This document shows, piece after piece, positions 35,366-44,033 of a stretch of DNA of 52,294 bases. The translations under genes were made by a program, and so were the position numbers. The DNA is from Acidobacteriota bacterium (GTDB taxonomy: Bacteria > Acidobacteriota > UBA4820 > DSQY01): NCBI GenBank assembly GCA_021787565.1, contig JAJYLT010000004.1:1-52294 (forward strand), in the 5' to 3' direction. The notes under the pieces were generated by a model. That model saw nothing but the letters and a program-made list of their open reading frames with translations. It made no database searches and was not told where the DNA came from. How positions within the stretch are numbered: the first letter of the stretch is position 1; each line of letters begins with the position of its first letter.

Positions 35366-38017
35366 TTACATGAACTGGAAGGCCACGAGGATGGCCACGG
35401 CGATGCCCATGAGGCTCTCCCCGGCGATGATCCCCGAGGCCACGGGGATGGTGTACTGATCGGCCGTCTTGGGCGAGCGCTTCTCCACGATCCAGGCGAT
35501 GAGGGCCCCCAGAAACATGCTGACGGAGTTGAAGGCCGGGATGACCAGGGCGATGCCCATGCCGGTGGGCGAGGGCATGAAGTTCCGGCTCCCGGGCCAT
35601 CGCTTCTCGGCGACGGTGATGACGATCCCGAGCAGGCCGCCCACGAGCAGGGCCCAACGGGCCGAGACCGGCAGGGCCGAGATGCCGTGGGAGAGCAGAA
35701 GGGCCACCCCGGCCCACACCTGGGCGGCCGGGGCGGGGAGCTTGTCGGTCCCGATGACGCTCGGGTTGGGCACGAGGATGTTGTACACCGGCACGCAGAT
35801 CAGGGCCCCCAGGACGGCGCCCAGGACCATGACGAAGAACTGCTTGCGCGGGCTCGCCCCCACCTTGTAGCCGCACTTCAGGGCCTGGAGGAGGTCCGCC
35901 GAGGAGGTGGCGGCGCCGCCCGTGACGTTGGCCGTCATGAGGTTGGTGACCATGTTGCCCGGCGCGATGGCCCCGTACATGAGCTGGGTGATCTTTCCCA
36001 TGGCCCCCACGGGAGTGATGTCCGTCTCGCCCGTGGCGCGGCACGCCACGATGGCCAGGAAGAACGACATGAGGACGGCCAGGATCCCCATCCACCAGTG
36101 GATGTGGAAGAGGCTCACCTGCAGAAAGACCGCCAGGGCGCCCACGCCGACCAGCCCCAGCGCGAACCACGAGCCGGGCACCTCCACGGCCGCCAGGGGA
36201 TCGGCCGCTCCCGTCTCCTCCCCCTTCTTCTTGCCGAACATCGCCGTCAGCCCTGAGAAGGCCCGCACGATGGTGCGCCACTGGAAGAAGAAGGAGAGCA
36301 GCCCCGCCGTCACCATCATGGCTACCCCCGGCCACATGAGCCAGTGGACCATGTTGGCGTAACCGCCGTAGCGCTCCGTGCGCGTTTGCCCCGGCTCGAA
36401 GCCGAAGCGTTCGGCGCCCGGCCCTTTGGCCACGGCGAGGGAGCTGTCCCACTGGCGGGCCCTCTCCAGTTCAGCGGTGAGGTAGCCGCGCACCATGCCG
36501 AAGCGGATGAGGCCGTAGAACGAATTCGGGGTCCCCTCGGCCGTGGTGGCGCCGTTGAGTGCCGCCAGCAGAGACCGCTGGTCCTCGAAGAGGGCGCCGG
36601 CCATGAAGGTCCGCGAAACGGGAGCAAGGGCCACCGTACCCTCCGGCCCCGAGGCCCGGCCGGCTTCGAAGGCGAGCGTGGTGCCGGCGGGCACCTCCAG
36701 CGGGAAGCGCAGGACCCGGCCGCTCAGGCCCGGATCGAAGCCCAGCGCCGGCTCCGCCGTCCCGGGTGCGACAGAGAGGACCGTCGTGACCGCGGGACTG
36801 CCCGCCAGTTTGGCCAGCAGGTGGTTCTTCCCGGGATCCACTTCGAAGGTCACCAGGCCCTTGAAGGGGTTGGGCGCGCCGTCGGGCAGGGTCGCCGCGT
36901 TCAGCGCGGACTCCAGGGCCTCCCGGTTCTCGTAGACGGCTTCCGAGGGCCATCTCCTTTCGAGCAGGCTCGGGGATTGGCTCTGCGGCTCGATGCTAAG
37001 GGCCAGCACGCCGCCCGCCGGAACGGTCACCGGGAAGTAGAGCTCCTGCGAGGAGTAGATCTCCGCCGTGGGCCCGAAGCCCTCCGCCGCCCGGACCACG
37101 GGCGCCGGGTGTTCGATGTCGCCCCTGCGGATGAGCCACGGCCCCAGGGCGCCATAGCCCAGCAGGGCCGCCAGCAGGAGGCTGATGCCCACGCGGATGC
37201 CCATGATCGCGCCCGCCCCCACCATGATGAGGCTGCCCTCGAAGGAGATGGTCAGCCGCGAGAGGGGCATGCCCAGGATGGACCAGGAGGACGGGATGAA
37301 GGTGGAGGGGATGGAGGGGAGCAAGCGCCTCCACTGCCAGGTGCCCCACTCCTTGACCACGTGCCCCTTGACGAACCGCGGGAAGCCCAGCACGCCGTCC
37401 CTCGACCAAGCCACGAGAAGCCCCAGCCCCATGGCCCCGAAGAGGGCCCTGGCCTTGCCGATGGCCTCGGTGCCGGCTTCGTGGATCCCCTTGAGCACCT
37501 CCGCGGTGGCCGTCCCCGTGGGAAACTTCAGGTTCTCCACGTTGATCATCTGGCGCTTCATGGGAATGGCCATGAAGATCCCGAGCAGCAGGATGGTCAT
37601 GATCCAGAGCATGAGCTGCCAGGAGGGCAGAACCTGGCCCGAGACCATCATGAGCGCGGGGATGGCCGACACGAGTCCGGCGGAGGAGGTGTCCGCGCAG
37701 GCCGCGGCCATCGTCTGCAGCGTATTGTTCTCGAGGAGGCTCAGGTCCCGCCTCACCAGGAAGGGCAGCACCGTCCGCACGGCCTTGAAGACGGCGAAAG
37801 CCATGATGGCCGCCGTGATCGTGACGCCGAGGCTCCAGCCCGTCTTGAATCCCACGTAGAGGTTGGAGAGGGAGAGGATGGCGCCGATGAAGAGGCCCAG
37901 GATGAGGGTCCGGACGGTGACTTCGGGCTGTTTGCCGCCCTGGTACACCTTCTCCAGCCACTCCCGTTCGCGCTGCTCCACCTCGGCCTGGCTTCCGGCC
38001 GCGGGCTTGTCGTCCAT
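35366..38017 (-). CDS. OPT-family oligopeptide transporter with a repeated insertion
   Basis: An 883-residue inner-membrane protein of the oligopeptide transporter (OPT) family, which imports peptides or metal chelates with protons. The N-terminal part has typical motifs: GLFIGAILSLSNLYVGFKTGW, SLLENNTLQTMAAACADTSS and NLKFPTGTATAEVL. Membrane segments continue to about residue 295 and from about 553 to the end. Residues 300-550 are a hydrophilic insertion made of two related units of about 105 residues (328-430 and 438-545), each opening FPxxVPAG and ending GFxPG. Start ATG follows AAGGAGGGG. A terminator of the upstream tricorn gene and a -10 box lie just before it. Confidence 0.88.
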   Translation of the reverse strand: MDDKPAAGSQAEVEQREREWLEKVYQGGKQPEVTVRTLILGLFIGAILSLSNLYVGFKTGWSLGVTITAAIMAFAVFKAVRTVLPFLVRRDLSLLENNTLQTMAAACADTSSAGLVSAIPALMMVSGQVLPSWQLMLWIMTILLLGIFMAIPMKRQMINVENLKFPTGTATAEVLKGIHEAGTEAIGKARALFGAMGLGLLVAWSRDGVLGFPRFVKGHVVKEWGTWQWRRLLPSIPSTFIPSSWSILGMPLSRLTISFEGSLIMVGAGAIMGIRVGISLLLAALLGYGALGPWLIRRGDIEHPAPVVRAAEGFGPTAEIYSSQELYFPVTVPAGGVLALSIEPQSQSPSLLERRWPSEAVYENREALESALNAATLPDGAPNPFKGLVTFEVDPGKNHLLAKLAGSPAVTTVLSVAPGTAEPALGFDPGLSGRVLRFPLEVPAGTTLAFEAGRASGPEGTVALAPVSRTFMAGALFEDQRSLLAALNGATTAEGTPNSFYGLIRFGMVRGYLTAELERARQWDSSLAVAKGPGAERFGFEPGQTRTERYGGYANMVHWLMWPGVAMMVTAGLLSFFFQWRTIVRAFSGLTAMFGKKKGEETGAADPLAAVEVPGSWFALGLVGVGALAVFLQVSLFHIHWWMGILAVLMSFFLAIVACRATGETDITPVGAMGKITQLMYGAIAPGNMVTNLMTANVTGGAATSSADLLQALKCGYKVGASPRKQFFVMVLGAVLGALICVPVYNILVPNPSVIGTDKLPAPAAQVWAGVALLLSHGISALPVSARWALLVGGLLGIVITVAEKRWPGSRNFMPSPTGMGIALVIPAFNSVSMFLGALIAWIVEKRSPKTADQYTIPVASGIIAGESLMGIAVAILVAFQFM

Positions 38018-38058
38018 GGACTCCCCTCCTTGCGATTCCCGCTGGGTGCGAGGCTCCC

Positions 38059-38087
38059 ATCATAACCGGAAAAGGGAGGGACCCGAA
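38059..38087 (-). promoter_or_regulatory. Possible promoter of the OPT gene
   Basis: TATGAT (38064-38059, minus strand) is a good -10 box; TTCGGG at 17 bases is a poor -35 match. The -35 region overlaps the tricorn terminator. Confidence 0.35.
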
Positions 38088-38099
38088 GGCCCCTCCCTT
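38072..38099 (-). terminator. Terminator of the tricorn gene
   Basis: Arms AAGGGAGGG and CCCTCCCTT are perfect over nine bases around a ten-base loop, with TTCCGG following on the minus strand. It lies about 30 bases after the tricorn stop. Confidence 0.65.
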
Positions 38100-38129
38100 G
38101 AGGTGGATCGAGATCCTTCCGGTCTGGGT

Positions 38130-41100
38130 TTACTGTCCTTCCGGCGGATAGGCGGGCAGGTGGGGCGGTGGGGCGGGCAGCGTCATGGGTTTGGCCTTGA
38201 TCTTCTCCATGAGCACCTCCACCGCCTTTTCGAGCTGGGCGTCCTTGCCGGCGAGCACGTCGCCCGGCAGGTCGTCCACCTTGATGTCCGGGTCCACGCC
38301 GTGGTTCTCGATCACCCACTGGGAGTGGAGCCCATAGAGCGCGTCCTCGGGAATCGTGATGTACCCATCGTCGCACAGCGGCCAGAAGCCGCGGATGCCT
38401 CGCACGCCGCCCCAGGTCCGGGTCCCGATGACGGGGCCGAGGCCGTACTTGCGGAAGTAGTAGGGGAAGATGTCGCCGTCCGAGGCCGAGTAGTGGTTGA
38501 TGAGGCAGGCCATGTAGCCGTGCAGCACCTGCGTGGGGAGGGTGAAGCGCTCGCCCTCGCGGTTCGTGTCCATGCCGATGAGGATGCGCCGCAGGCGCTC
38601 CAGGAGGATCTGGTCGATCTCGCCACCTCCGTTCCAGCGGTCGTCGATGATGAGCCCCTCCTTGGGCGTCTGCCAGTAGAACTGGCGGATGAACTCCTTC
38701 ATCCCCGTCTCGTCCATGTCGGTCAGGTAGAGGTAGCCGATCTTTCCGCCCGAGAGGCGGTCCACCTCGGCGCGGTTGTGGTCGACCCAGTCCTTCAGGC
38801 GCAGCTCCAGCTCCTCCGGGATGGGCTTCACGACGACCTCGCGGCGGCCCTTTCCGGCGGCGTCGTCGGCCACCGTCAGGGTGACCGTCGTGCCGAGGGT
38901 GTTCACGAAGAGGCTGTAGGGGTTGGTGGGGGCCTTGAGAGGATGGCCGTTGACGGCGAGGAGGTAGTCCCCCGCCTTGACGTTCACGCCGGGCTCGGTG
39001 AGAGGCGAACGGAGCGAGGGCTTGGAGTTGTCGCCGGCGTAGATCTTGGCGAAGGTGTAGAGGCCCGCGGCTTTGTCGAGTCCGAAGTCCACACCGAGAA
39101 GGCCCGTGGGGACGTAGGCTTTCTTGAAGTCGTCCCCGCCGCCGACGTAGGTGTGGGAGTTGTGCAGCTCGCCGATCATCTCGCCGATGATGTAGTTCAG
39201 GTCTTCCCGGCAGGCGAGCAGCGGCAGGTACTTGGCATACTGCACCCGCACCTTGTCCCAATTGACGCCGTTCATCTCGGGGTTGACGAAGAAGTCGCGC
39301 TCCAGGCGCCACGCCTCGCCGTACATCTCCCGCCACTCCTGGACGGGATCGATGAAGGCCTTCATGTGCGAGAGATCCAGCTTCACCGGCTTCACCGCTT
39401 CTCCGCCCTCGCCCTTGGCCAAGGCGGACTCCAGCGTATAGACCTTCTTCTCCTTCGTGAGAACGGTGCTGCCGTCAGCGCTCAGGGCGTACTCCCCGGC
39501 GGGGGAGGCGAGGACCGCATCCTTGCGCTTGGCCATGTCAAACACGTGCAGCGCCGGCTCCTCCCCGGGCAGGGGCGTGTCGAAGCTCTTGAGGGGCACG
39601 GTCAGGTAGTAGAGGCGCCCGGCCGCGGCAGCGAGGTCCCTTATGTCGCCCGCGGGGATGGGCAGGGGCATCACGCGCTGCGCCAGGCCTTGCAGGTCGA
39701 TCCGGATGGCTGGGATCACCCCCGGCTTCCACGCGGCCTCCTTCGGCGCCTTGGTGGATTTGACGAGGCCCTCGTCGGAGCGGGGCGCGAAGGGCGAGGG
39801 CTCGCCGGCCTGGAGGGTGGCGACGTAGAGGCCGTCCATCTTGAGCGTGGCCACGTTGAACTCGCTCTCGCTGAAGACGGGGTTCTCGTGGCGCGCCGAG
39901 ATGAAGTAGAGATATTTGCCGTCGGGGCTGAAGAGGGGCTCCATGTCGTCGGTCTGGCCCGTGCTCACCAGGTGGGACTTGGCCTCCTTCACGTTGTAGA
40001 GGTAGATCCGGCCCATGTAGGTGGAGGCGTCGTCGTCCGAGCCCATGTCCTGGGCCCCGGCCTTCGTGTAGGCGAGCCAGAGGCCGTCGGGCGACCACGA
40101 GAAGTGGTGCATCTCCTCCCGGCGGTCCTGGTCCACCCGCGTGACCTGGCGGCTGGCCACGTCCAGGATCCACAGCACGTGGTCGCTGTCGGAGAAGGCC
40201 AGCCTGCTCCCGTCGGGCGACCAGTGGGGGCCGTAGAGGTAGCCCTTCGTCCGGTCCGTCAGGAGCCTCTCCTCGCCCGAGCCGTCGGCCGGCCGCACGG
40301 CGATCTCCGCCTCACCGGTGCGGTCCGTGACGTAGGTGATCCATTTTCCGTCGGGCGACCAGGCGGGATACATCTCCCGCGCGCCGGAGGTCTGCGTCAG
40401 GTCGCGTGTGTTGCCGTGCTCCTCGGGCACCGTGAAGACCTCGCCGCGGGCGTCGAAGAGCGCCCGCTTGCCGTTCGGGGCGATGCCGAAGGACATGATG
40501 TTCTTGGAGGCGTCCACCCACCGGGGCCTCGTGCGCACGTCGTCGCTCGGCACCGTCACGTCGAGCTTGTGGAGCTGCTCGGAGGGGAGGTCCATGACGT
40601 AGAGGTCGCCGCCGTCCTGAAAGACGATGCCGTCGTTGCCCAGGTTAGGCCAGTCGATGTCGTAGTCGGCGAAATGGGTCACCTGCCGGAAGGCCTTGCT
40701 CTTCACGTCGTAGGCCCACAGGTTCAGGCGCCCCTCCGGCCCTCGGTCGGAGGCGAAGTAGATGGTGTCGCCGTGCCACATGGGGAAGGTGTCGGTCCCC
40801 TTCCAGTCGGTCACCCGCTCGCAGGAATGGCTCGTGAGGTCGTAGATCCAGACGTCCTGCGCCAGGCCGCCGTAGTAGCGCTTCCAGGTGCGGAAGTTGC
40901 GGAAGATCCGGTTCATGGCCAGCTTCGTGCCGTCCGGGCTGTAGGTGCAGAGCCCCGCCGTGTCCACGGGCAGGCGCACGGGCAGGCCGCCCTCCACCGG
41001 CACGACGAAGAGGCGCCCGAACCAGGAGTTGAAGGTGTCCCGCCGGGAGAGGAAGACGATGCCCTTGCTGTCCGGCGTCCAGGTCACGACCATGTTGTCG

Positions 41101-41510
41101 GGCCCCCACCGCATGGGCGCGTCCTCTATCACGTCCGAGTGGAAGGTGAGGCGCCTGGGCGCGCCGCCCCCGGCCGGGATCACGTAGACGTCCGTATTGC
41201 CGTCGTACTGGCCCGTGAAGGCGATCCAGCGTCCGTCCGGCGAGAAGCGCGGCATGAGGTCGTTGCCCCGGTCGGTGGTGAGCCGCTCGGCCACGCCCCC
41301 CTGGCGGCTGACCCTCCAGAGGTTTCCGCCGCTCTCGAAGACGATCTCGTTCCCGTGCAACGTGGGAAAGCGCGTCAGGGCGTTCTCCGAGGCCCGCGCG
41401 GGGCCCGTCCACGCCCATCCCGTCAAGGCGATGGCCAAGGCCAGGAGCCAGGTGCACCCCAGGCCGACCGGCCGATTCGAACCTCGTCTCCCGATGAAGC
41501 GCCTGTGCAT
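38130..41510 (-). CDS. Tricorn-type protease (S41 family) with beta-propellers and PDZ
   Basis: A 1126-residue exported homologue of the archaeal tricorn protease, which trims peptides. A signal peptide covers about residues 17-41 (LGCTWLLALAIALTGWAW). Two WD40-like propellers follow (repeated FSPDG, WSPDG blades, residues about 45-680), then a mixed domain with S785-H786 in NSHTYVGGG, a PDZ domain (about 800-890), and the C-terminal S41 domain with GKIGYLYL, DRWNGGGEIDQ and the nucleophile serine near 1010 in SASDGDIFPYY. The catalytic residues match tricorn's Ser-His/Ser layout. Start ATG follows AAAGGAG by six bases. Signal peptide means periplasmic or secreted location, unlike archaeal tricorn. 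Confidence 0.92.
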   Translation of the reverse strand: MHRRFIGRRGSNRPVGLGCTWLLALAIALTGWAWTGPARASENALTRFPTLHGNEIVFESGGNLWRVSRQGGVAERLTTDRGNDLMPRFSPDGRWIAFTGQYDGNTDVYVIPAGGGAPRRLTFHSDVIEDAPMRWGPDNMVVTWTPDSKGIVFLSRRDTFNSWFGRLFVVPVEGGLPVRLPVDTAGLCTYSPDGTKLAMNRIFRNFRTWKRYYGGLAQDVWIYDLTSHSCERVTDWKGTDTFPMWHGDTIYFASDRGPEGRLNLWAYDVKSKAFRQVTHFADYDIDWPNLGNDGIVFQDGGDLYVMDLPSEQLHKLDVTVPSDDVRTRPRWVDASKNIMSFGIAPNGKRALFDARGEVFTVPEEHGNTRDLTQTSGAREMYPAWSPDGKWITYVTDRTGEAEIAVRPADGSGEERLLTDRTKGYLYGPHWSPDGSRLAFSDSDHVLWILDVASRQVTRVDQDRREEMHHFSWSPDGLWLAYTKAGAQDMGSDDDASTYMGRIYLYNVKEAKSHLVSTGQTDDMEPLFSPDGKYLYFISARHENPVFSESEFNVATLKMDGLYVATLQAGEPSPFAPRSDEGLVKSTKAPKEAAWKPGVIPAIRIDLQGLAQRVMPLPIPAGDIRDLAAAAGRLYYLTVPLKSFDTPLPGEEPALHVFDMAKRKDAVLASPAGEYALSADGSTVLTKEKKVYTLESALAKGEGGEAVKPVKLDLSHMKAFIDPVQEWREMYGEAWRLERDFFVNPEMNGVNWDKVRVQYAKYLPLLACREDLNYIIGEMIGELHNSHTYVGGGDDFKKAYVPTGLLGVDFGLDKAAGLYTFAKIYAGDNSKPSLRSPLTEPGVNVKAGDYLLAVNGHPLKAPTNPYSLFVNTLGTTVTLTVADDAAGKGRREVVVKPIPEELELRLKDWVDHNRAEVDRLSGGKIGYLYLTDMDETGMKEFIRQFYWQTPKEGLIIDDRWNGGGEIDQILLERLRRILIGMDTNREGERFTLPTQVLHGYMACLINHYSASDGDIFPYYFRKYGLGPVIGTRTWGGVRGIRGFWPLCDDGYITIPEDALYGLHSQWVIENHGVDPDIKVDDLPGDVLAGKDAQLEKAVEVLMEKIKAKPMTLPAPPPHLPAYPPEGQ

Positions 41511-41619
41511 GATGAGCTCCTTTCCGGAACGATGGGGTGAGCGGCCGGATCGAGATCTCCAGCCGCGGGCGGCGGCCGGCCGGTGCCGCCGGCCTCATCC
41601 ACCACCTCCGTGAGAGGCC

Positions 41620-41625
41620 ATTATA
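41620..41625 (-). promoter_or_regulatory. -10 box of the tricorn gene
   Basis: A perfect TATAAT on the minus strand about 110 bases before the tricorn ATG. The -35 region (TTTCTC at 17 bases) is weak. Confidence 0.5.
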
Positions 41626-41680
41626 GGCGCAGGAGGAGCGCCGAGAAAGGAGCGCGCGGGCCTGGCGCGAGGGGGACGAA

Positions 41681-41798
41681 GACTGGGGGACTGGGGGACT
41701 GGGGGACTAGGGGACTAGGGGACTAGGGGACTAGGAGACTAGGGGACTAGGAGACTAGGAGACTAGGAGACTAGGGGACTAGGAGACTGGGGGACTGG
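41681..41798. repeat. 9-bp G-rich tandem array
   Basis: About 13 units with period nine: GGGGACTAG, GGAGACTAG and GGGGGACTG variants. Runs of four or five G recur every nine bases on the plus strand, which could form G-quadruplexes. No coding frame is supported through it. Confidence 0.9.
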
Positions 41799-41866
41799 CG
41801 GATGGGGACAAGGGTTGGCTTCGAGGGTCCTGCGTGCCCTTTCCACGGATTCACTTACCCACCCGG

Positions 41867-41893
41867 TCGCGCTCCGAAGAGCGCACCTACGAG
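41867..41893 (-). repeat. Single REP-like hairpin
   Basis: On the minus strand: CTCGTAGGT followed by the stem GCGCTCT-TCG-GAGCGC. Same GTAG-start design as the other REP-like units. Confidence 0.65.
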
Positions 41894-41912
41894 GGAGGAG
41901 AGATGAAAGATG

Positions 41913-41984
41913 GCGGTGCCCGCGTACGGTCCGTCGCGCCGGGGGCGGCGCTCCTACGAGTGCAATTCCATCGCGGAATTTGGG
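41913..41984. repeat. Right half of the BIME/REP-like element
   Basis: Matches only the right half of the 151 bp element (from GCGGTGCCCGCGTACGG to CGCGGAATTTGGG). The left REP unit and left terminus are missing. Confidence 0.8.
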
Positions 41985-42038
41985 TGGTGAGCCCTCCTTT
42001 GCGCCTCGCGCCTCGCCGCGGCCTCGCGAAGACTGCGC

Positions 42039-42173
42039 TCACCGGCCCGTCATCTTCCTCGCGTCCAGCAATGCGTCCAGCTTCTCCTTGGGGAGGACCT
42101 GCTTCTCCAGGCGCAGTTCGCGGATGGTCTTTCCCGACTCGTACGCCTCGTGCGCCAAGGCGGCCGCGGCGTC
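42039..42173 (-). pseudogene. Duplicate of the fumC 3' end (last ~45 codons)
   Basis: The sequence encodes ALAHEAYESGKTIREL, then KEKLDALLDARKMTGR and a stop, matching the C-terminus of the fumarase encoded just upstream (42242-42373), including about 14 bases after the stop. The copies differ at scattered bases (for example LRLEKQVLPKEKLDALL against LCLEKGILPKGKLDELL). It has no start and no upstream half. Confidence 0.85.
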
Positions 42174-42241
42174 GCGCGGGGGGACGCGCTCCCCGTTCCC
42201 CCGCACCCCCTCGACACGCCGCGGCCTCGCGAAGACTGCTC

Positions 42242-43630
42242 TCACCGGCCCGTCATCTTCCTCGCATCCAGCAACTCGTCCAATTTCCCTTTGGGGAGTA
42301 TGCCCTTCTCCAGGCACAGTTCGCGGATGGTCTTTCCCGACTCGTACGCCTCGTGCGCCAGGGCGGCCGCGGCGTCGTAGCCGATGACGGGGTTGAGGGC
42401 GGTGACCATGGCGAGGCTCTTCTCGACCATTTCGCCGCACCGTCTGGCGTCCGCCTGGAGGCCCGTCACGCACCTGTCGGTGAAGGCGTTGCAGGCGTTG
42501 GCGAGGATCTCCACGGACTGGAGGAAGGCGTGGGCCATGAGGGGCATCATGGTGTTGAGCTCGAAGTGCCCCGCCTGGCCGCACAGGGTGACGATCAGGT
42601 CGTTGCCCGTGACCTGGGCGCAGGCCATGACCATCATCTCCGACATGACCGGGTTCACCTTACCGGGCATGATCGAGGAGCCCGGTTGTAGGTCCGGGAG
42701 CTTGATCTCTCCGATGCCGCAGCGGGGCCCCGAGCCCAGCCAGCGGATGTCCTCGGCGATCTTGTTCAGGCTGACGGCCACGGTGCGCAGGGCGCCGCTG
42801 GCCTCCACGAGGCCGTCCTTGGCCGCCAGCGCCTCGAAGAGGTTGGGCGCCTGCCGGAAGGGCAGGCCCGTCTCATCGGCGAGCCTCCCGATCACCGCCT
42901 CGGAGAAGCCCGGCACCGCGTTCAGTCCGGTCCCCACGGCCGTGCCGCCGAGGGCCAGCTCGCAGAGGGCGGGCACCGCGGCCTGAAGCCGCCTCACGCC
43001 GTTGCGCGCCTGCTGGGCGTAGCCCGAGAACTCCTGCCCCAGCCGCACCGGGACGGCGTCCTGGAGGTGCGTCCTGCCGATCTTGACCACGCCGTCGAAG
43101 GCCTTCGCCTTCCCTTCCAGCGCGTCGCCCAGGCGGCGCAGGGCCGGGATGAGGTCCTCGGCCACCGCCTCGGCGGCGGCCATGTGGATCACCGTGGGCA
43201 CCACGTCGTTGCTCGATTGGCCCTTGTTCACGTGGTCGTTGGGGTGCACGGGCTTCTTGGAGCCCACCACGCCCCCCGCGATCTGGATGGCCCGGTTGGC
43301 GATGACCTCGTTGGCGTTCATGTTCGACGAGGTGCCCGAGCCCGTCTGGAAGATGTCCACGGGGAACTGCCCGTCGTGCCGCCCCTCCACCACCTCCGCG
43401 GCGGCCAGGATGATGGCGTCGGCCACCTCGGCGGGCAGGCTGCCCCGCTCCCTGTTCAGGGAGGCGCAGGCCCGCTTCACCCGGCCGAAGGCCCTTATGA
43501 CCCGCCTGGGCATGCGAAGGCCGCTGATGGGGAAATTCTCCACGGCCCGCTGCGTCTGGGCGCCCCAGAGGGCCCGTGAGGGTACCCTCACCTCGCCCAG
43601 GCTGTCGGTTTCCACACGAAAGTCGCTCAT
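42242..43630 (-). CDS. fumC: Class II fumarate hydratase
   Basis: FumC interconverts fumarate and malate in the TCA cycle without an iron-sulfur cluster. The 462-residue length is normal. Landmarks: GAQTQRAVENFPISG, TGSGTSSNMNANEVIANRA, HPNDHVNKGQSSNDVVPT, GRTHLQDAVPVRLGQEFSGY, the superfamily signature GSSIMPGKVNP and a C-terminal ESGKTIREL. The ATG at 43630 follows GGAGG by five bases and overlaps the stop of an SDR remnant (ATGA). A duplicated copy of the gene's 3' end follows directly downstream. Confidence 0.96.
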   Translation of the reverse strand: MSDFRVETDSLGEVRVPSRALWGAQTQRAVENFPISGLRMPRRVIRAFGRVKRACASLNRERGSLPAEVADAIILAAAEVVEGRHDGQFPVDIFQTGSGTSSNMNANEVIANRAIQIAGGVVGSKKPVHPNDHVNKGQSSNDVVPTVIHMAAAEAVAEDLIPALRRLGDALEGKAKAFDGVVKIGRTHLQDAVPVRLGQEFSGYAQQARNGVRRLQAAVPALCELALGGTAVGTGLNAVPGFSEAVIGRLADETGLPFRQAPNLFEALAAKDGLVEASGALRTVAVSLNKIAEDIRWLGSGPRCGIGEIKLPDLQPGSSIMPGKVNPVMSEMMVMACAQVTGNDLIVTLCGQAGHFELNTMMPLMAHAFLQSVEILANACNAFTDRCVTGLQADARRCGEMVEKSLAMVTALNPVIGYDAAAALAHEAYESGKTIRELCLEKGILPKGKLDELLDARKMTGR

Positions 43631-44018
43631 GAAGACCTCCACGCGTGCCAGCCGAACCGGCCGGCGAGATCCCGGATGAATGCCTCTTCTTCGGCCACGA
43701 TCTCGCCGGTGGGCGGTTCGGGGCCGCCGAAAAACCCCGTGGCGAGGCTCTGATAGAGCGGCGCGTAGGGGCTGTCGGGGTCCTCCACCCCCGCGGCTAC
43801 CTCCATCGGGCGCTCGTGGAAGCCCGTCCTGAAGGCGCCCGGCTCGATGATCGTCACGCCGATGCCGACGGGAGCCGCTCGTGCCCGGGGTCATCCTGCA
43901 GGGTGGCCTCGGGGTGGCGCGAAGCGGCGGCCACGGCCCATCCCCGGTTCAGGGCCAGGCGGGCCGTGAACAGCCCGAAGCCGCTGGAAGCCCTGGTGAT
44001 CAGGATCGTCTTGGGCAT
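43627..44018 (-). pseudogene. Short-chain dehydrogenase remnant with internal deletion
   Basis: Starting at ATG 44018 the frame reads MPKTILITRASSGFG, a Rossmann start in which the usual TGASSGIG has an Arg. It continues for about 40 residues. A second piece in another frame (GTG at 43857 to 43627) reads VTIIEPGAFRTGF and the C-terminal part of an SDR. The central part, including the catalytic Tyr-x-x-x-Lys, is missing. The gene therefore lost about 130 codons and its frame. The C-terminal stop overlaps the fumC ATG. Confidence 0.8.
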
Positions 44019-44033
44019 GGATCGCTCCTTGCC

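Noticed and set aside
41681-41798. CRISPR array
   Set aside because: Units are nine bases with no spacers, and there are no cas genes.
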